Shown here piece by piece: positions 1 to 7,805 of a stretch of 64,000 bases of DNA (within the stretch, counting starts at the first letter, position 1; each line of letters opens with the position of its first letter). The stretch is taken from the NCBI GenBank assembly GCA_050950645.1, contig JBMNHZ010000009.1, positions 1 to 64,000 of the forward strand. The letters are read 5' to 3'. This DNA is from BRH-c25 sp012519325 (GTDB lineage: Bacteria > Bacillota > Clostridia > Lutisporales > Lutisporaceae). The translations under genes were made by a program, and so were the position numbers. The notes under the pieces were generated by a model that was given only the letters and a program-made list of their open reading frames with translations, was not told the DNA's origin and searched no databases.

Positions 1-638
1 GCATTGATAATGGTTTTGGCAATGATTTTTGCGTATTTTTCGGCTTTCGCTTTTGCCACGAGATTTTTTTCATCGGCAAGGTATTGATCCATGTAGGTAT
101 TGACCAAATGGAGCATATTGTTGCCGTCTGAACGAGTGGGGTTCCTGAGATCAATAACTGCCACATGATAGCCGTAGCAATCATGGGCAATGACGCCATA
201 TTTTCGATAGAGATCCCCTTTGGTATCGGTGGTCAGAAAGCTCATACCGGAAGCGCAGGCATACTCCAGGTTGGGGTATAAAAAGAATGCTGTTTTGCCT
301 ACACCGGATGCGCCAATCATAAGGCAGTGGACATCATCGGTATCCACCAGTGCCGTCACTTTGTTCTTCGTTCCCGTGCTGCCAAGGATGATGCCCTGCT
401 CATCTATGGAGGGAAGACACTGCCCCTGCCGCCACAGTTCCGGCTGGAATGGGATGTGCCGATATGTCGCTTTGACTTCCTGCTTAGTGGCAAAACGTGC
501 GGTACCGTGCTGGCCGTCGCCCACCGTGCGGGACTTGATTCCGTTTAGGGTGTAGTAATGCGCTAAAAGGGAAAGACCGCCGATGACGAGAAACATCACG
601 GCGGTCGCTGCGATCAGAATATAGATTTGGGATGACAC
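1..638 (-). CDS. VirD4/TraG-type coupling protein, 5' part (gene runs off the window start)
   Basis: The open frame starts with GTG at 636-638, seven bases after an AAGGAG ribosome binding site, and is still open at base 1. An N-terminal membrane helix (residues 5-28) is followed by a Walker A motif, GASGVGKT, at residues 109-116, and then by TTDTKGDLYRKY and VAVIDLRNP, typical of VirD4/TraG P-loop coupling ATPases. Members of this family sit at the inner membrane and bring the relaxase-DNA complex to the type IV secretion channel. The gene lies at the downstream end of the transfer region, after the relaxase and TOPRIM genes. The Walker B part is outside the window. Confidence 0.9.
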   Translation of the reverse strand, partial: MSSQIYILIAATAVMFLVIGGLSLLAHYYTLNGIKSRTVGDGQHGTARFATKQEVKATYRHIPFQPELWRQGQCLPSIDEQGIILGSTGTKNKVTALVDTDDVHCLMIGASGVGKTAFFLYPNLEYACASGMSFLTTDTKGDLYRKYGVIAHDCYGYHVAVIDLRNPTRSDGNNMLHLVNTYMDQYLADEKNLVAKAKAEKYAKIIAKTIIN

Positions 639-720
639 AGGAAACTCCTTTCTTCTAATGGTAAGTCGTGATAAAATAAAGACCATGAAAACTATGGGTT
701 ATATATGAAGGAGACTCACA

Positions 721-1266
721 ATGGACAGAGAATTATTATTGCTTAACAGCAAATTGGATTATCACTTGTTTCTTTACAAACAGTTTACGGATCAAATATT
801 ATCCATTCAAAAATTTGTGCAACAAAATAAAATTGTAAGCTACGAAGCGATGCTGGCTAATGAAACGCTTCGGGATGCACTGCTACTGAAATTTATCCTT
901 TTTCAGCGCACTATTAAAAAGGTCGGCATCTCAACATTGGAGAGCCGTTATAAGATGCGTCTGAAATCGTTCCCCTGGCTGGATGCAGAGTACTTTGACC
1001 AAAACTGTGTAGTGCACTACGACTGCGTATGGTCGCTTTTGCAGAATATAAAGCCTCTGAAAAGACAAATTGAGTGCATAAAAAAATACGACGATGCCCG
1101 GTATGAGGAGCATGGCGAGGATATACGCTGTAGTTTCTGCGGCAAGAGTCAGCAGGAGGTGAATCGCATTATTGCCGGGACTCATGAAGCGATCTGCAAT
1201 GAATGCGTTCAGCTTTGCTCCGAAGTTCTGGAAGAGTTTGCCACAGAGGAAAAAGAGAAAACCTGA
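721..1266 (+). CDS. Orphan ClpX-type C4 zinc-finger protein
   Basis: This 181-residue protein is one of the few ICE genes on the plus strand, divergent from the coupling-protein gene. A GAAGGAG site lies just upstream of the ATG. The first 130 residues are helical and charged and I do not recognise them. The last 45 residues carry CSFC (137-140) and CNEC (159-162) in the layout of the ClpX N-terminal zinc-binding domain. There is no AAA+ ATPase domain. In ClpX this domain dimerises and binds adaptors and substrates, so a free copy on a mobile element could compete with or redirect host ClpXP; that role is inference. The zinc-finger call is firm, the function is unknown. Confidence 0.75.
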   Translation: MDRELLLLNSKLDYHLFLYKQFTDQILSIQKFVQQNKIVSYEAMLANETLRDALLLKFILFQRTIKKVGISTLESRYKMRLKSFPWLDAEYFDQNCVVHYDCVWSLLQNIKPLKRQIECIKKYDDARYEEHGEDIRCSFCGKSQQEVNRIIAGTHEAICNECVQLCSEVLEEFATEEKEKT

Positions 1267-1306
1267 TTTTGAGGACAGGTGGGACAGTATATAGCTGGCC
1301 TTTTTG

Positions 1307-2251
1307 CTATGCCATCCTCATCTCAAACCCGCCCTGTTTTTGCTGCATCATGCACACCAAATCATCATTCCAGTCTTTTCTCTGGGAGATACGCCGCTCA
1401 GATGCATATCCTTTTTCCGCAAGCTGATTTTTCAGCCGCTCGCTTGCCTTGTATCCGGCTTCATCGTTATCCAAGCAAAGCGATACATGGGAAATCTGCG
1501 GGCATTGCTCCAGCATCCACAGCATTGCCTGACAGCCGACACCGCAGAGAGCTACATAGCTATGCCGCTGCCAGTTCTTTGGATAAAGCGTAATATAGGA
1601 CAGCATATCCACCGGCGCTTCAAAGACGTATAAGTCATCGCTTTTTCCAAGCCAGTGAAAGCTGTACCGTGGATCGCTGCCATCCACATTTCCTTTGAAG
1701 CCGACGCCCTCGGTATAGAGCCCTCGCTTGTGGGCATGACAAGGAGTTCCGTTTTCATCGTATCCCACGAAAACCGCATTGTGGTATTCCTTCATGCCAT
1801 CCTTGGATTTTTCACAGCTCTCATACAGGAGCTTTGCCTTGGCAAAGTAATTGACTACTTCACGGTCGATATGCCTGGTTTTTACCAGATAGGCATAGAC
1901 GCGGCGCATATCGCTGTGGGGCTTCGGAAGCGAAAAGGGATTTTTCGGTTCCTGTGCCTTTTGTGAAACAGGACGGTAGGATTCGCCTTGTTCACCGCCC
2001 AACAGCATAGTCACGGCTTCGGGAAAAGAGAGCCCATAAAACTGCCGCACAAAGTCAATGGCATACCCGCCTTTCTCCGCGGAGTGATCATACCACTCGT
2101 TTCCACGGATGGTGATACTGTGATCGGAAGCCAGCCTTTTATCCCGGCCGCTGGGCAGCAGCTTTTCTCCGTGCCGCTGGAGGAAATCCACAAGGTCCAC
2201 ATTATTGGCACGGCATTTTTGATCATCTGTAAAATGCACATACACGCCCAT
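1307..2251 (-). CDS. DUF3991/TOPRIM domain protein (primase-like)
   Basis: The 314-residue protein begins with a DUF3991-like region (about 15-110, including a WYDHSAEKGGYAIDFV stretch that resembles a degenerate zinc-ribbon or primase N-domain). A TOPRIM fold follows, with LYVFEAPVDMLSY (acidic Glu) near residue 210 and LCLDNDEAG (Asp-x-Asp) near 260. Such proteins are common on conjugative elements next to relaxases and are thought to prime replication of transferred single-stranded DNA. The catalytic zinc-binding primase motif is not obvious. The C-terminus ends GGFEMRMA, one of the Met-rich tails shared by many soluble proteins of this element. It lies downstream of the relaxase, behind a terminator. 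Confidence 0.82.
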   Translation of the reverse strand: MGVYVHFTDDQKCRANNVDLVDFLQRHGEKLLPSGRDKRLASDHSITIRGNEWYDHSAEKGGYAIDFVRQFYGLSFPEAVTMLLGGEQGESYRPVSQKAQEPKNPFSLPKPHSDMRRVYAYLVKTRHIDREVVNYFAKAKLLYESCEKSKDGMKEYHNAVFVGYDENGTPCHAHKRGLYTEGVGFKGNVDGSDPRYSFHWLGKSDDLYVFEAPVDMLSYITLYPKNWQRHSYVALCGVGCQAMLWMLEQCPQISHVSLCLDNDEAGYKASERLKNQLAEKGYASERRISQRKDWNDDLVCMMQQKQGGFEMRMA

Positions 2252-2288
2252 GGTCGCACCTCCTACCTGTGGCGATTGCCGATTCTAT

Positions 2289-2318
2289 GAAAAAAAGCCG
2301 CCCTTTTTACAGGACGGC
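2289..2318 (-). terminator. Rho-independent terminator after the relaxase gene
   Basis: Reading the minus strand, GCCGTCC pairs with GGGCGGC (one G-T pair) around a short A-rich loop at 2297-2318, followed directly by a run of T. It lies between the relaxase stop and the start of the TOPRIM gene. Confidence 0.7.
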
Positions 2319-2464
2319 AATGGTTCTGACGCAAATTTTTCTTGATAAATGTCCGTTTCATTTTATCTTTCTGTTTTTTCACGGTTATCCTCCAATCGAT
2401 ATAATGATTTGCAAGTCCCGGAGCACCTGCTCAAAATCTTTTATTTTTCCAGTAAACCCAATGC

Positions 2465-4583
2465 CTATAATGACATGGTCTGCTCATGGTCATCCCTCGC
2501 ATGACCCTGCGCCTGCTTTTTCTCCCGGAGCTTGCGAAGAAGCTTCCGGTCGATCCTCTGTTCCTTCGGTTTCAATGGCGGGGCGTTGTCTGCAAAAATA
2601 CGGCTCATGTGATGCAGAAGCCGTGTTGCCGCCAGCAGAACGGAAGGGTCTTTGAAATCCTTGATATGGTCAAGGAAAAACTTGGCATAAAGATTGCCCT
2701 GCGCTGCCGATAGGGTGAGCCAGCGGACAGCGACATCCTTGTCTTTGGGGACGTCTTTCCCCATCAGATACAGCTTGCCGAGAGTATACTGCGCATACTG
2801 ATTTCCATGTTCAGCCGCAGCCGTTAGGAATTGCAGCGCAGTCTGTATATCCTTGGGCATATCCTCATCCATGAGATAAATCTTGCCCAGTCGGTATTGT
2901 GCAAGCTGGTTTCCCTGACCGGCAGCCTGTTTCAGATACTCCACGCCCTTGGCAGTATCCTTGGAAACATCACTTCCTTTGAGATATACGATACCGAGAG
3001 CATATTGTGCAAACGGATTTTTTCTGTCTGCGGCAAAGGTCAGCCAGCGAATGGCGGACTCCACATCCTTCAGAACACCATCACCGCCAAGGTACAACTT
3101 GCCCAGCCGGTATGCGGCAAAGATATTTCCGTGCTCTGCGGAAAGCGTATAAAGCCGTACCGTCTCAGCAGCATTCTGTGGAACGTGGTGTCCCTTTTCA
3201 TAGAGCTTGCCGAGAAAATATGCGGCAAAGGGATTTTTGGCTTCCGCCGCTTTTCTGAGATAGCCAAGGGCTTTTTCCGCCTCCTGCGGCTGCACTTTTT
3301 CATCGGAAAGGATAAGTCTCGCAAGCTGGCAGCAGGCAAGAGGATTTCCCGCGGATGCCGTTCTTTCTAATTCTTCCTCTGCCATGTCATAGGAGGGTAT
3401 CTCCAAATCGTCCTCCGAGTCCGGCAGAGCTGTTTCCATGGATGCCGGTTCCTCAAAGGTCATGCTGCCAATCAGCAGAGCTTCCTGAATGACCATGTTG
3501 CGGATAGGCTTGAAATCATTGCAGCGGGAAAGGGGCGGAGGTTCCGATGGAGTTTCTGCGTAGATGGATTCGATCCTGCCTTTGGCTTCCCACCACAAGC
3601 GATAGGCTTCAGCAACTCGACTGTCCTTGGCAAGCTCATCCACAATTTCGTCCACCACATTTTTAAGATCTGCCTTGAGATAGCCATACTGCTTTTTGCC
3701 GCCGACAGTTTGAAGCTTCTCCGCCAGGTATATGAACAGATGTTCCATGCGGTCGTTTTGCAAAACACCGTTTTCCATTTGAGGGATCAGTTCCCGCATG
3801 GATTCGGCAGCCTGTTCCTTCAGGATATCCCGGTGCTGGGTCTTTTCTCTGTAGAGCGGAATAAGCTCCTGGCGAAAAATCTCCTTTGCCAGTGAGGACT
3901 TCATTTTTTTGATTCCTTGTTTCGTAAGATAGCCCTCTCTTGGATCGGTGCTATAGCAGATCATGTGGACATGGGGATGATGGGATTCGTTGTGAAAGGC
4001 GGCATACCATCTGAGGTGGTCGGGATGGATTTTCAAATTCTCCGCAAGCTCCATTGCCTTTTCCGAAAGGAGAGCCTTCCATGCAAGAGCATTGTCGTAT
4101 CCCAGCCTTGCCGCATCCTCCCGCCGCAGAGGAAATAATGGGCGTCCACACATTTCCGGTATGACAAGATACCTCGTCAGCAATCTGCGATAAGATCAGC
4201 GGCTCGTCACCGGCCGTGAACAGACCGTGGCGATCAAGCTTCTCGACGCGGGGGCGGTTTGCGATGTAGTCCAGGTATTTTTCCCGGCCGCTGATTCTAT
4301 CAAGGTTCTGTTCCAGCGCGATGGTGATAAATTCTGTAGCGTTTCCCCGGTTGGGATTTTCACAGTAGTCTGCATATTCAAATAAATCCTTGGTATCGGG
4401 AAACTCCCGGAGGATCTGTGCAATCAGAGCTTTTTGCTTCTTGGTGGACCGCCAAAGCTTATGACCGCTTTCCATCTTTTCTACACCATCGCGGGTGGCA
4501 ATATATTTTACGAGATTATTCAGATGGGCTGCGGTCTTTTCCCCGCCCTTAAGATAGGGGCATTTGAGAATGATACGGGCCAT
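2465..4583 (-). pseudogene. MobP-type relaxase with C-terminal Sel1 repeats, split by a frameshift
   Basis: Two overlapping frames make one gene of about 705 codons. The 5' part (4583 down to about 4130) starts MARIILKCPYLKGG and covers the relaxase N-terminus. The 3' part continues from about 4130 with LRREDAARLGYD and carries the metal-binding motif HHPHVHM. One surplus base near 4130 (between WTPIIS and LRREDA) separates them. The last 330 residues are at least six Sel1-like repeats (about 36 residues each, LGKLYLxGxxVPKD type), an unusual relaxase appendage suited to protein binding. The family nicks oriT and is carried covalently into the recipient. It overlaps the upstream accessory gene as TAATG. 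The C-terminus is HEQTMSL. If the frameshift is real, transfer would be abolished; if it is a sequencing error, the gene is intact. Confidence 0.85.
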
Positions 4584-5005
4584 TATTCTTCATCATCCGG
4601 ACTGTTCTGGAAATCCACTGCATCCTCCAGCCGGATTTTACCTTTGGTTCGTTTGACTTCGGCAACGCATCGGCCACGAAGCCGGTGCAATTCCTCATCG
4701 GTAATCTCCAGCGTAACCGCAAGCAGATGCATCATCATGCTGATTTCCACCGAAAGCCGGAATAGATTATTTGCCACCCGGTTTTCAGTTTTTTGCAATG
4801 TGCCTTGTATCGATGCAAGCAATGCCTTGGAAAGATAGGAGGAGATATCCTCCGTTCCAAGGTATCCCATGTAAAAGCTAAGTGCCTTTTCAATAAATTC
4901 GCTGCGGCTTTTGCAGTTGTCCTTGCTTAGCCAGCCGTCCAGCCGTTCTATGGTTTCGGGATACAGCCAGACTGCTGTCCGTTCCTTATTGTTTTTCATA
5001 TACAA
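4583..5005 (-). CDS. MobC-like relaxosome accessory protein (ribbon-helix-helix)
   Basis: The 140-residue protein begins KNNKERTAVWLYPETIERLDGWL and continues with CKSRSEFIEKALSFY, the beta strand plus two helices of a ribbon-helix-helix DNA-binding domain. The C-terminal half is helical, with an acidic end. It sits directly upstream of the relaxase, its stop overlapping the relaxase start (TAATG), and directly downstream of the candidate oriT. This is the usual place for the accessory protein that binds oriT and helps the relaxase. MobC-like is a functional label based on fold and position, not a close family match. Confidence 0.75.
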   Translation of the reverse strand: MYMKNNKERTAVWLYPETIERLDGWLSKDNCKSRSEFIEKALSFYMGYLGTEDISSYLSKALLASIQGTLQKTENRVANNLFRLSVEISMMMHLLAVTLEITDEELHRLRGRCVAEVKRTKGKIRLEDAVDFQNSPDDEE

Positions 5006-5377
5006 GCCTCCGTTTCATGGATGTACACCTGTGGGGTGACCGTACAAATCCCTTTTGTTATCTGCTTTTTTTAAAATTTCGACCACTCTGACCATGACAA
5101 ATCCGCAATCCGACCACCTCATGGGAATGGGCAAAAAACGCCCAGCACTGCTGGGCGAAGTGAGTGGCGGGAGGGCGATTGCGACCACCCGCCTTTATCC
5201 TGCTCTTTTTTAAACCCAAGGACGGTACAAGGGCAACGCATATTGTGACCGAATGGCGATAGTCGGGCATCTCCGCACAAAGCCCCCACAATCGGTTTTA
5301 CTTGGCTTGGCGGGGAACTATGCCACCTATCGCTGAATAAGCCCACACAGGGGCACACGGGCGGCAACACGGGCGCG
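5006..5377 (+). other. Non-coding region with candidate origin of transfer (oriT) and IncP-like nic
   Basis: This 372-bp gap between the accessory protein and the next gene has no convincing frame. It holds a perfect 9-bp inverted repeat with a one-base centre (5139-5157, CGCCCAGCA/TGCTGGGCG). A second imperfect repeat, GGCGGGAGG with CCACCCGCC, occupies 5166-5193. Immediately after it comes TTTATCCTGC, which matches the IncP/RP4-type nic consensus YATCCTG|Y, with predicted cleavage between 5202 and 5203 on the plus strand. An inverted repeat a few bases before nic is the RP4 arrangement. Nicking here would send the Tad/T4SS side in first and the relaxase genes last. Confidence 0.6.
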
Positions 5378-5821
5378 TCACATCTGTTGGACTGTCTGGC
5401 TCGTCAGCGGCTCCGGTTCCTCCTGCAGACGGAGGCCGTAATCCTCCAGCGTCAGCCCTTCCTGATGTATGCAGTAGTCCTGCATTTTTTTCAGCAGGAT
5501 TTCTCTTTCCTGATCGTCCAGCCGGTAGACCAGTTCTTGGCAGGAGCCGTCCCCGCGATTCAGGACGATGTCCAGCGTATCGCATACCTGCCCTTGGCCG
5601 ATGTCATAATTGGCATAGACATTGATCCAGTCATTGTTCTCCACCGTTTCCACATGGGTTCCGAATACCTCATCTACGTTGAAGAAGGTATCCATATAAA
5701 AATTGAGTCTGCCATCCGTTTCCATGATTTCATCGGAAAAGGTGATATCGCTGTCCGTCAGTTTCCGGCTGCCTGAGGTCAGAAACGGACCGGTTGCCTG
5801 TTCCATCGAATTTTCTTTCAT
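5378..5821 (-). CDS. Conserved ICE protein of unknown function with SQTVQQM tail
   Basis: The 147-residue acidic soluble protein starts eight bases after GGAGG. Its middle (NDWINVYANYDIGQGQVCDTLDI and a later LVYRLDDQEREILLKKM) looks like a compact alpha/beta domain of the type found in ICE-only DUF families; I cannot name it with certainty. No signal peptide or membrane segment is present. It is the first gene on the far side of the candidate oriT. The C-terminus, SQTVQQM, fits the Met/Gln-rich tail pattern of other soluble proteins of the element. Confidence 0.6.
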   Translation of the reverse strand: MKENSMEQATGPFLTSGSRKLTDSDITFSDEIMETDGRLNFYMDTFFNVDEVFGTHVETVENNDWINVYANYDIGQGQVCDTLDIVLNRGDGSCQELVYRLDDQEREILLKKMQDYCIHQEGLTLEDYGLRLQEEPEPLTSQTVQQM

Positions 5822-5875
5822 TCAGATTCCTCCATTGTCGAATTTTCCAAGGCTCGCAGCGCGAACCTCAGAGAG

Positions 5876-5909
5876 AAAAAAGGGCGGTGCACATTTTTTA
5901 CACACCGCC
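5876..5909 (-). terminator. Rho-independent terminator
   Basis: On the minus strand GGCGGTG (5903-5909) pairs with CACCGCC (5883-5889) and is followed by a run of six T. The hairpin overlaps the stop codon of the small gene at 5898-6077. Confidence 0.7.
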
Positions 5910-6077
5910 GCTGCCTGCTGCTTCAATGCGTTCCCGTACATCAGTGGGAACATGCTTTTCATAGAGAGCCTGAAGCACAGACTCCAGTTCCTCCTGTAAT
6001 TGTTCGCCTGTCCGGTACTGCCGGAGAGACTCCAGTTTCTCTGTATTGAACGGAACAGAAATAGTTTCCCTTTTCAT
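5898..6077 (-). CDS. Small DUF6103-like protein, paralogue of the 7381-7731 gene
   Basis: A 59-residue frame starts at ATG 6077 after AAAGGAG and ends TAA at 5898-5900. The sequence begins MKRETISVPFNTEKLESLRQ and continues with YEKHVPTDVRERIE. This matches in order the N-terminal half of the protein encoded at 7381-7731 (SFPTEKLEALR, then YEKAVPAQVREYVE), so the two are paralogues. The predicted structure is one strand and two helices. This small family is found on clostridial conjugative elements without known function. A ribbon-helix-helix-like DNA-binding or partition role is possible but unproven. Confidence 0.65.
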   Translation of the reverse strand: MKRETISVPFNTEKLESLRQYRTGEQLQEELESVLQALYEKHVPTDVRERIEAAGSGGV

Positions 6078-6179
6078 AAAATTCCACTCCTTTGGTTGAT
6101 TTCGAGCAGAAAGTGAGCCATGTTGGTGCAGACAGCCTGTGTTCTGATAGAAGCATTCAGGAAAAGTGAGCCAACATGG

Positions 6180-6464
6180 TTACAATTCCTCCAGTGCGTG
6201 AATCAGACTGCCGGGCAGTTCCTTCAGCTGAACAGCCGTATCCGGCGTCAATGTCTGCGGGACTTCCGCCAGCCGGAGGTTTTGAAGTTCTTCCCGAACA
6301 GCTTGTCGAACCAGCTGCTCCAGCCGTTCTGTTTGTGCGGCGGCGAGAATACTGGACACCACAAAGTCGGTGCGCTGGCGGTTGGCCTGTTGCGAAAACA
6401 GACGCTCGGCCTCCCGGTGCCTGGGATCGTCCATGTCAAAGGACAGATAGTATCGCTTCCTCAT
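6180..6464 (-). CDS. Probable partner protein of the ParM-like actin (StbB/ParR-like)
   Basis: The 94-residue protein is read from ATG 6464, five bases after the ParM-like stop; a longer frame without a good ribosome site exists upstream. The N-terminus (RKRYYLSFDMDD, then RQRTDFVVSSIL) looks like a ribbon-helix-helix domain, followed by a helical region with many Leu and Gln. Small DNA-binding adaptors encoded just after an actin-like ATPase usually link the filament to centromere-like DNA. The adaptor role is inferred from position and fold only. Confidence 0.55.
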   Translation of the reverse strand: MRKRYYLSFDMDDPRHREAERLFSQQANRQRTDFVVSSILAAAQTERLEQLVRQAVREELQNLRLAEVPQTLTPDTAVQLKELPGSLIHALEEL

Positions 6465-6468
6465 AGGC

Positions 6469-7350
6469 TTACCCCAGCAGGAGCTTGTACCCGTCCGCAT
6501 TGGCAAACCGGTTCAGTACAGCCACGGTATTGAGTCCATCCCCGCACAGCCGGGATTCCAAAAGCTCCGCACCGCCACCCACGAACACGGTAGGAAGCCT
6601 TAAATCCAAGCCCCGTTCCCGCAGTGCGTTCAGAAGCTCCTTGCAGTAGGCGGACACCTCCTGCTCCACAGCTTCTTCGATTTTCCTGCGGTCAGTATGC
6701 TGGATTTTGCCCCGAATAGCATCGGTGATCAGCACATCCGAAAGAAGAATGCCGCTTTTCTGCAGGGCATCCTGAATGCGGCTGTAAAGTATGATCGTGC
6801 CCATCCGCAGACTGGCGCAGCTTGCCCTGTCCAGCCTGAAATTGTGGACGGTGAGAACATCCACCGTGTATCCGCCGATGTCAACGAGGGTAATGCTGCG
6901 ATATTCCTGCAGACGGGGATAGTACCGGCACAGAGCCGCATGTCCCTGAGCGAACACCTTACAGTCTGCAATGCGACAGCGGTAGGCTGCTCCTTCGAAC
7001 ACAAAGGATACATTTTCCCGCAAAAAATATCGCCGAAACGCTTCCTTCTGCGTGCCATAGCTGTCAATGGGAAGCCCCACCCCCAGCATAATATCCGCGT
7101 TGGCCACTCCGGAACGCTTCATGGCCTCGGCAATGGCCGGCAGGGTGAGAATAAAGGTATCCTGCTCTCTGGTTTTATCCTGCTGAAAGCGCAGACGGCG
7201 TTCCCCGATGGCGTAATAGTTGCCTTCATAATAGAGCTGCAGCTCCGGCGTAATGAATTCCCGGTCGCTGACCGCGAAGCCGGAGGCGTAAAGCATCCCC
7301 TCCGAGGATTTGGTATTGTAGTTTCCGTTGTCTATGCCAAGCTTGATCAT
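6469..7350 (-). CDS. parM: ParM/StbA-like actin-fold ATPase
   Basis: The start is taken as ATG 7350, eight bases after AGGAGG. The protein of about 293 residues opens with KLGIDNGNYNTKSS (phosphate 1 loop), has TLVDIGGYTVDVLTV near residue 165 (phosphate 2 loop) and FVGGGAELL near 265 (adenosine motif). This order defines ParM/Alp7A/StbA plasmid-segregation actins. They polymerise with ATP and push sister DNA molecules apart. Together with the following small gene it suggests that the excised circular form of this ICE is actively partitioned, as known for some ICEs with plasmid-like phases. Confidence 0.85.
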   Translation of the reverse strand: MIKLGIDNGNYNTKSSEGMLYASGFAVSDREFITPELQLYYEGNYYAIGERRLRFQQDKTREQDTFILTLPAIAEAMKRSGVANADIMLGVGLPIDSYGTQKEAFRRYFLRENVSFVFEGAAYRCRIADCKVFAQGHAALCRYYPRLQEYRSITLVDIGGYTVDVLTVHNFRLDRASCASLRMGTIILYSRIQDALQKSGILLSDVLITDAIRGKIQHTDRRKIEEAVEQEVSAYCKELLNALRERGLDLRLPTVFVGGGAELLESRLCGDGLNTVAVLNRFANADGYKLLLG

Positions 7351-7380
7351 AGCCGACACCTCCTTGTTCTTTTTCTGCTG

Positions 7381-7731
7381 TTACATACTCATGCTCATGC
7401 CCTGCGTTTCCTGCAGAGAGTCCTCCGCAGGTGCGTCGGGCTGATGGGCGGCTGTCTGCGGCTCTGCGGGAGCCTGTTCTCTCTGGCGGCGGTTCTGACG
7501 CGCAGGGCGTTCTCTGGCTGCGGGGGCCGCCTGTGTTTCCTGCGATGCGGGAGCCTGCTCCATGCGACTCTCCACATATTCCCGTACTTGGGCCGGAACC
7601 GCCTTTTCATAGGTTTTGTCCAGATAATTCTGAAGCTCCTGTTCGATGGTAAGCTCCTTTTTGTCCATGAAGAAGCGGAGCGCCTCCAGCTTCTCCGTAG
7701 GGAAGGATAATTTCAGTTCGGTTGTGCTCAT
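7381..7731 (-). CDS. DUF6103-like protein with long Ala/Gln/Arg-rich tail
   Basis: The ATG at 7731 follows GGAGG by about eight bases. Residues 1-60 (STTELKLSFPTEKLEALRFF, then YLDKTYEKAVPAQVREYVE) match the small protein at 5898-6077. Residues 60-116 are low-complexity, rich in Ala, Gln, Glu, Pro and Arg, and probably disordered. The protein ends QETQGMSMSM, one of the clearest examples of the Met-rich C-terminus shared across this element. It lies just upstream of the ParM-like gene and is likely in the same transcript. Function unknown. Confidence 0.65.
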   Translation of the reverse strand: MSTTELKLSFPTEKLEALRFFMDKKELTIEQELQNYLDKTYEKAVPAQVREYVESRMEQAPASQETQAAPAARERPARQNRRQREQAPAEPQTAAHQPDAPAEDSLQETQGMSMSM

Positions 7732-7805
7732 ACAGATTTCCTCCATTCATGGAAAGATTGGCAGACCTGCCACAGTCAAGGTGACAGGTATTGGGAAGAA
7801 CACGT

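Noticed and set aside
5006..5377. Small proteins in the oriT gap
   Set aside because: Frames of 77-95 codons overlap each other on the minus strand, lack ribosome sites and are Pro/Cys/Trp-rich as expected from non-coding G+C-rich DNA.
6697..7710. Long plus-strand open frame opposite parM
   Set aside because: It runs antisense through the ParM-like and DUF6103-like genes; no family features, explained by codon composition of the real genes.
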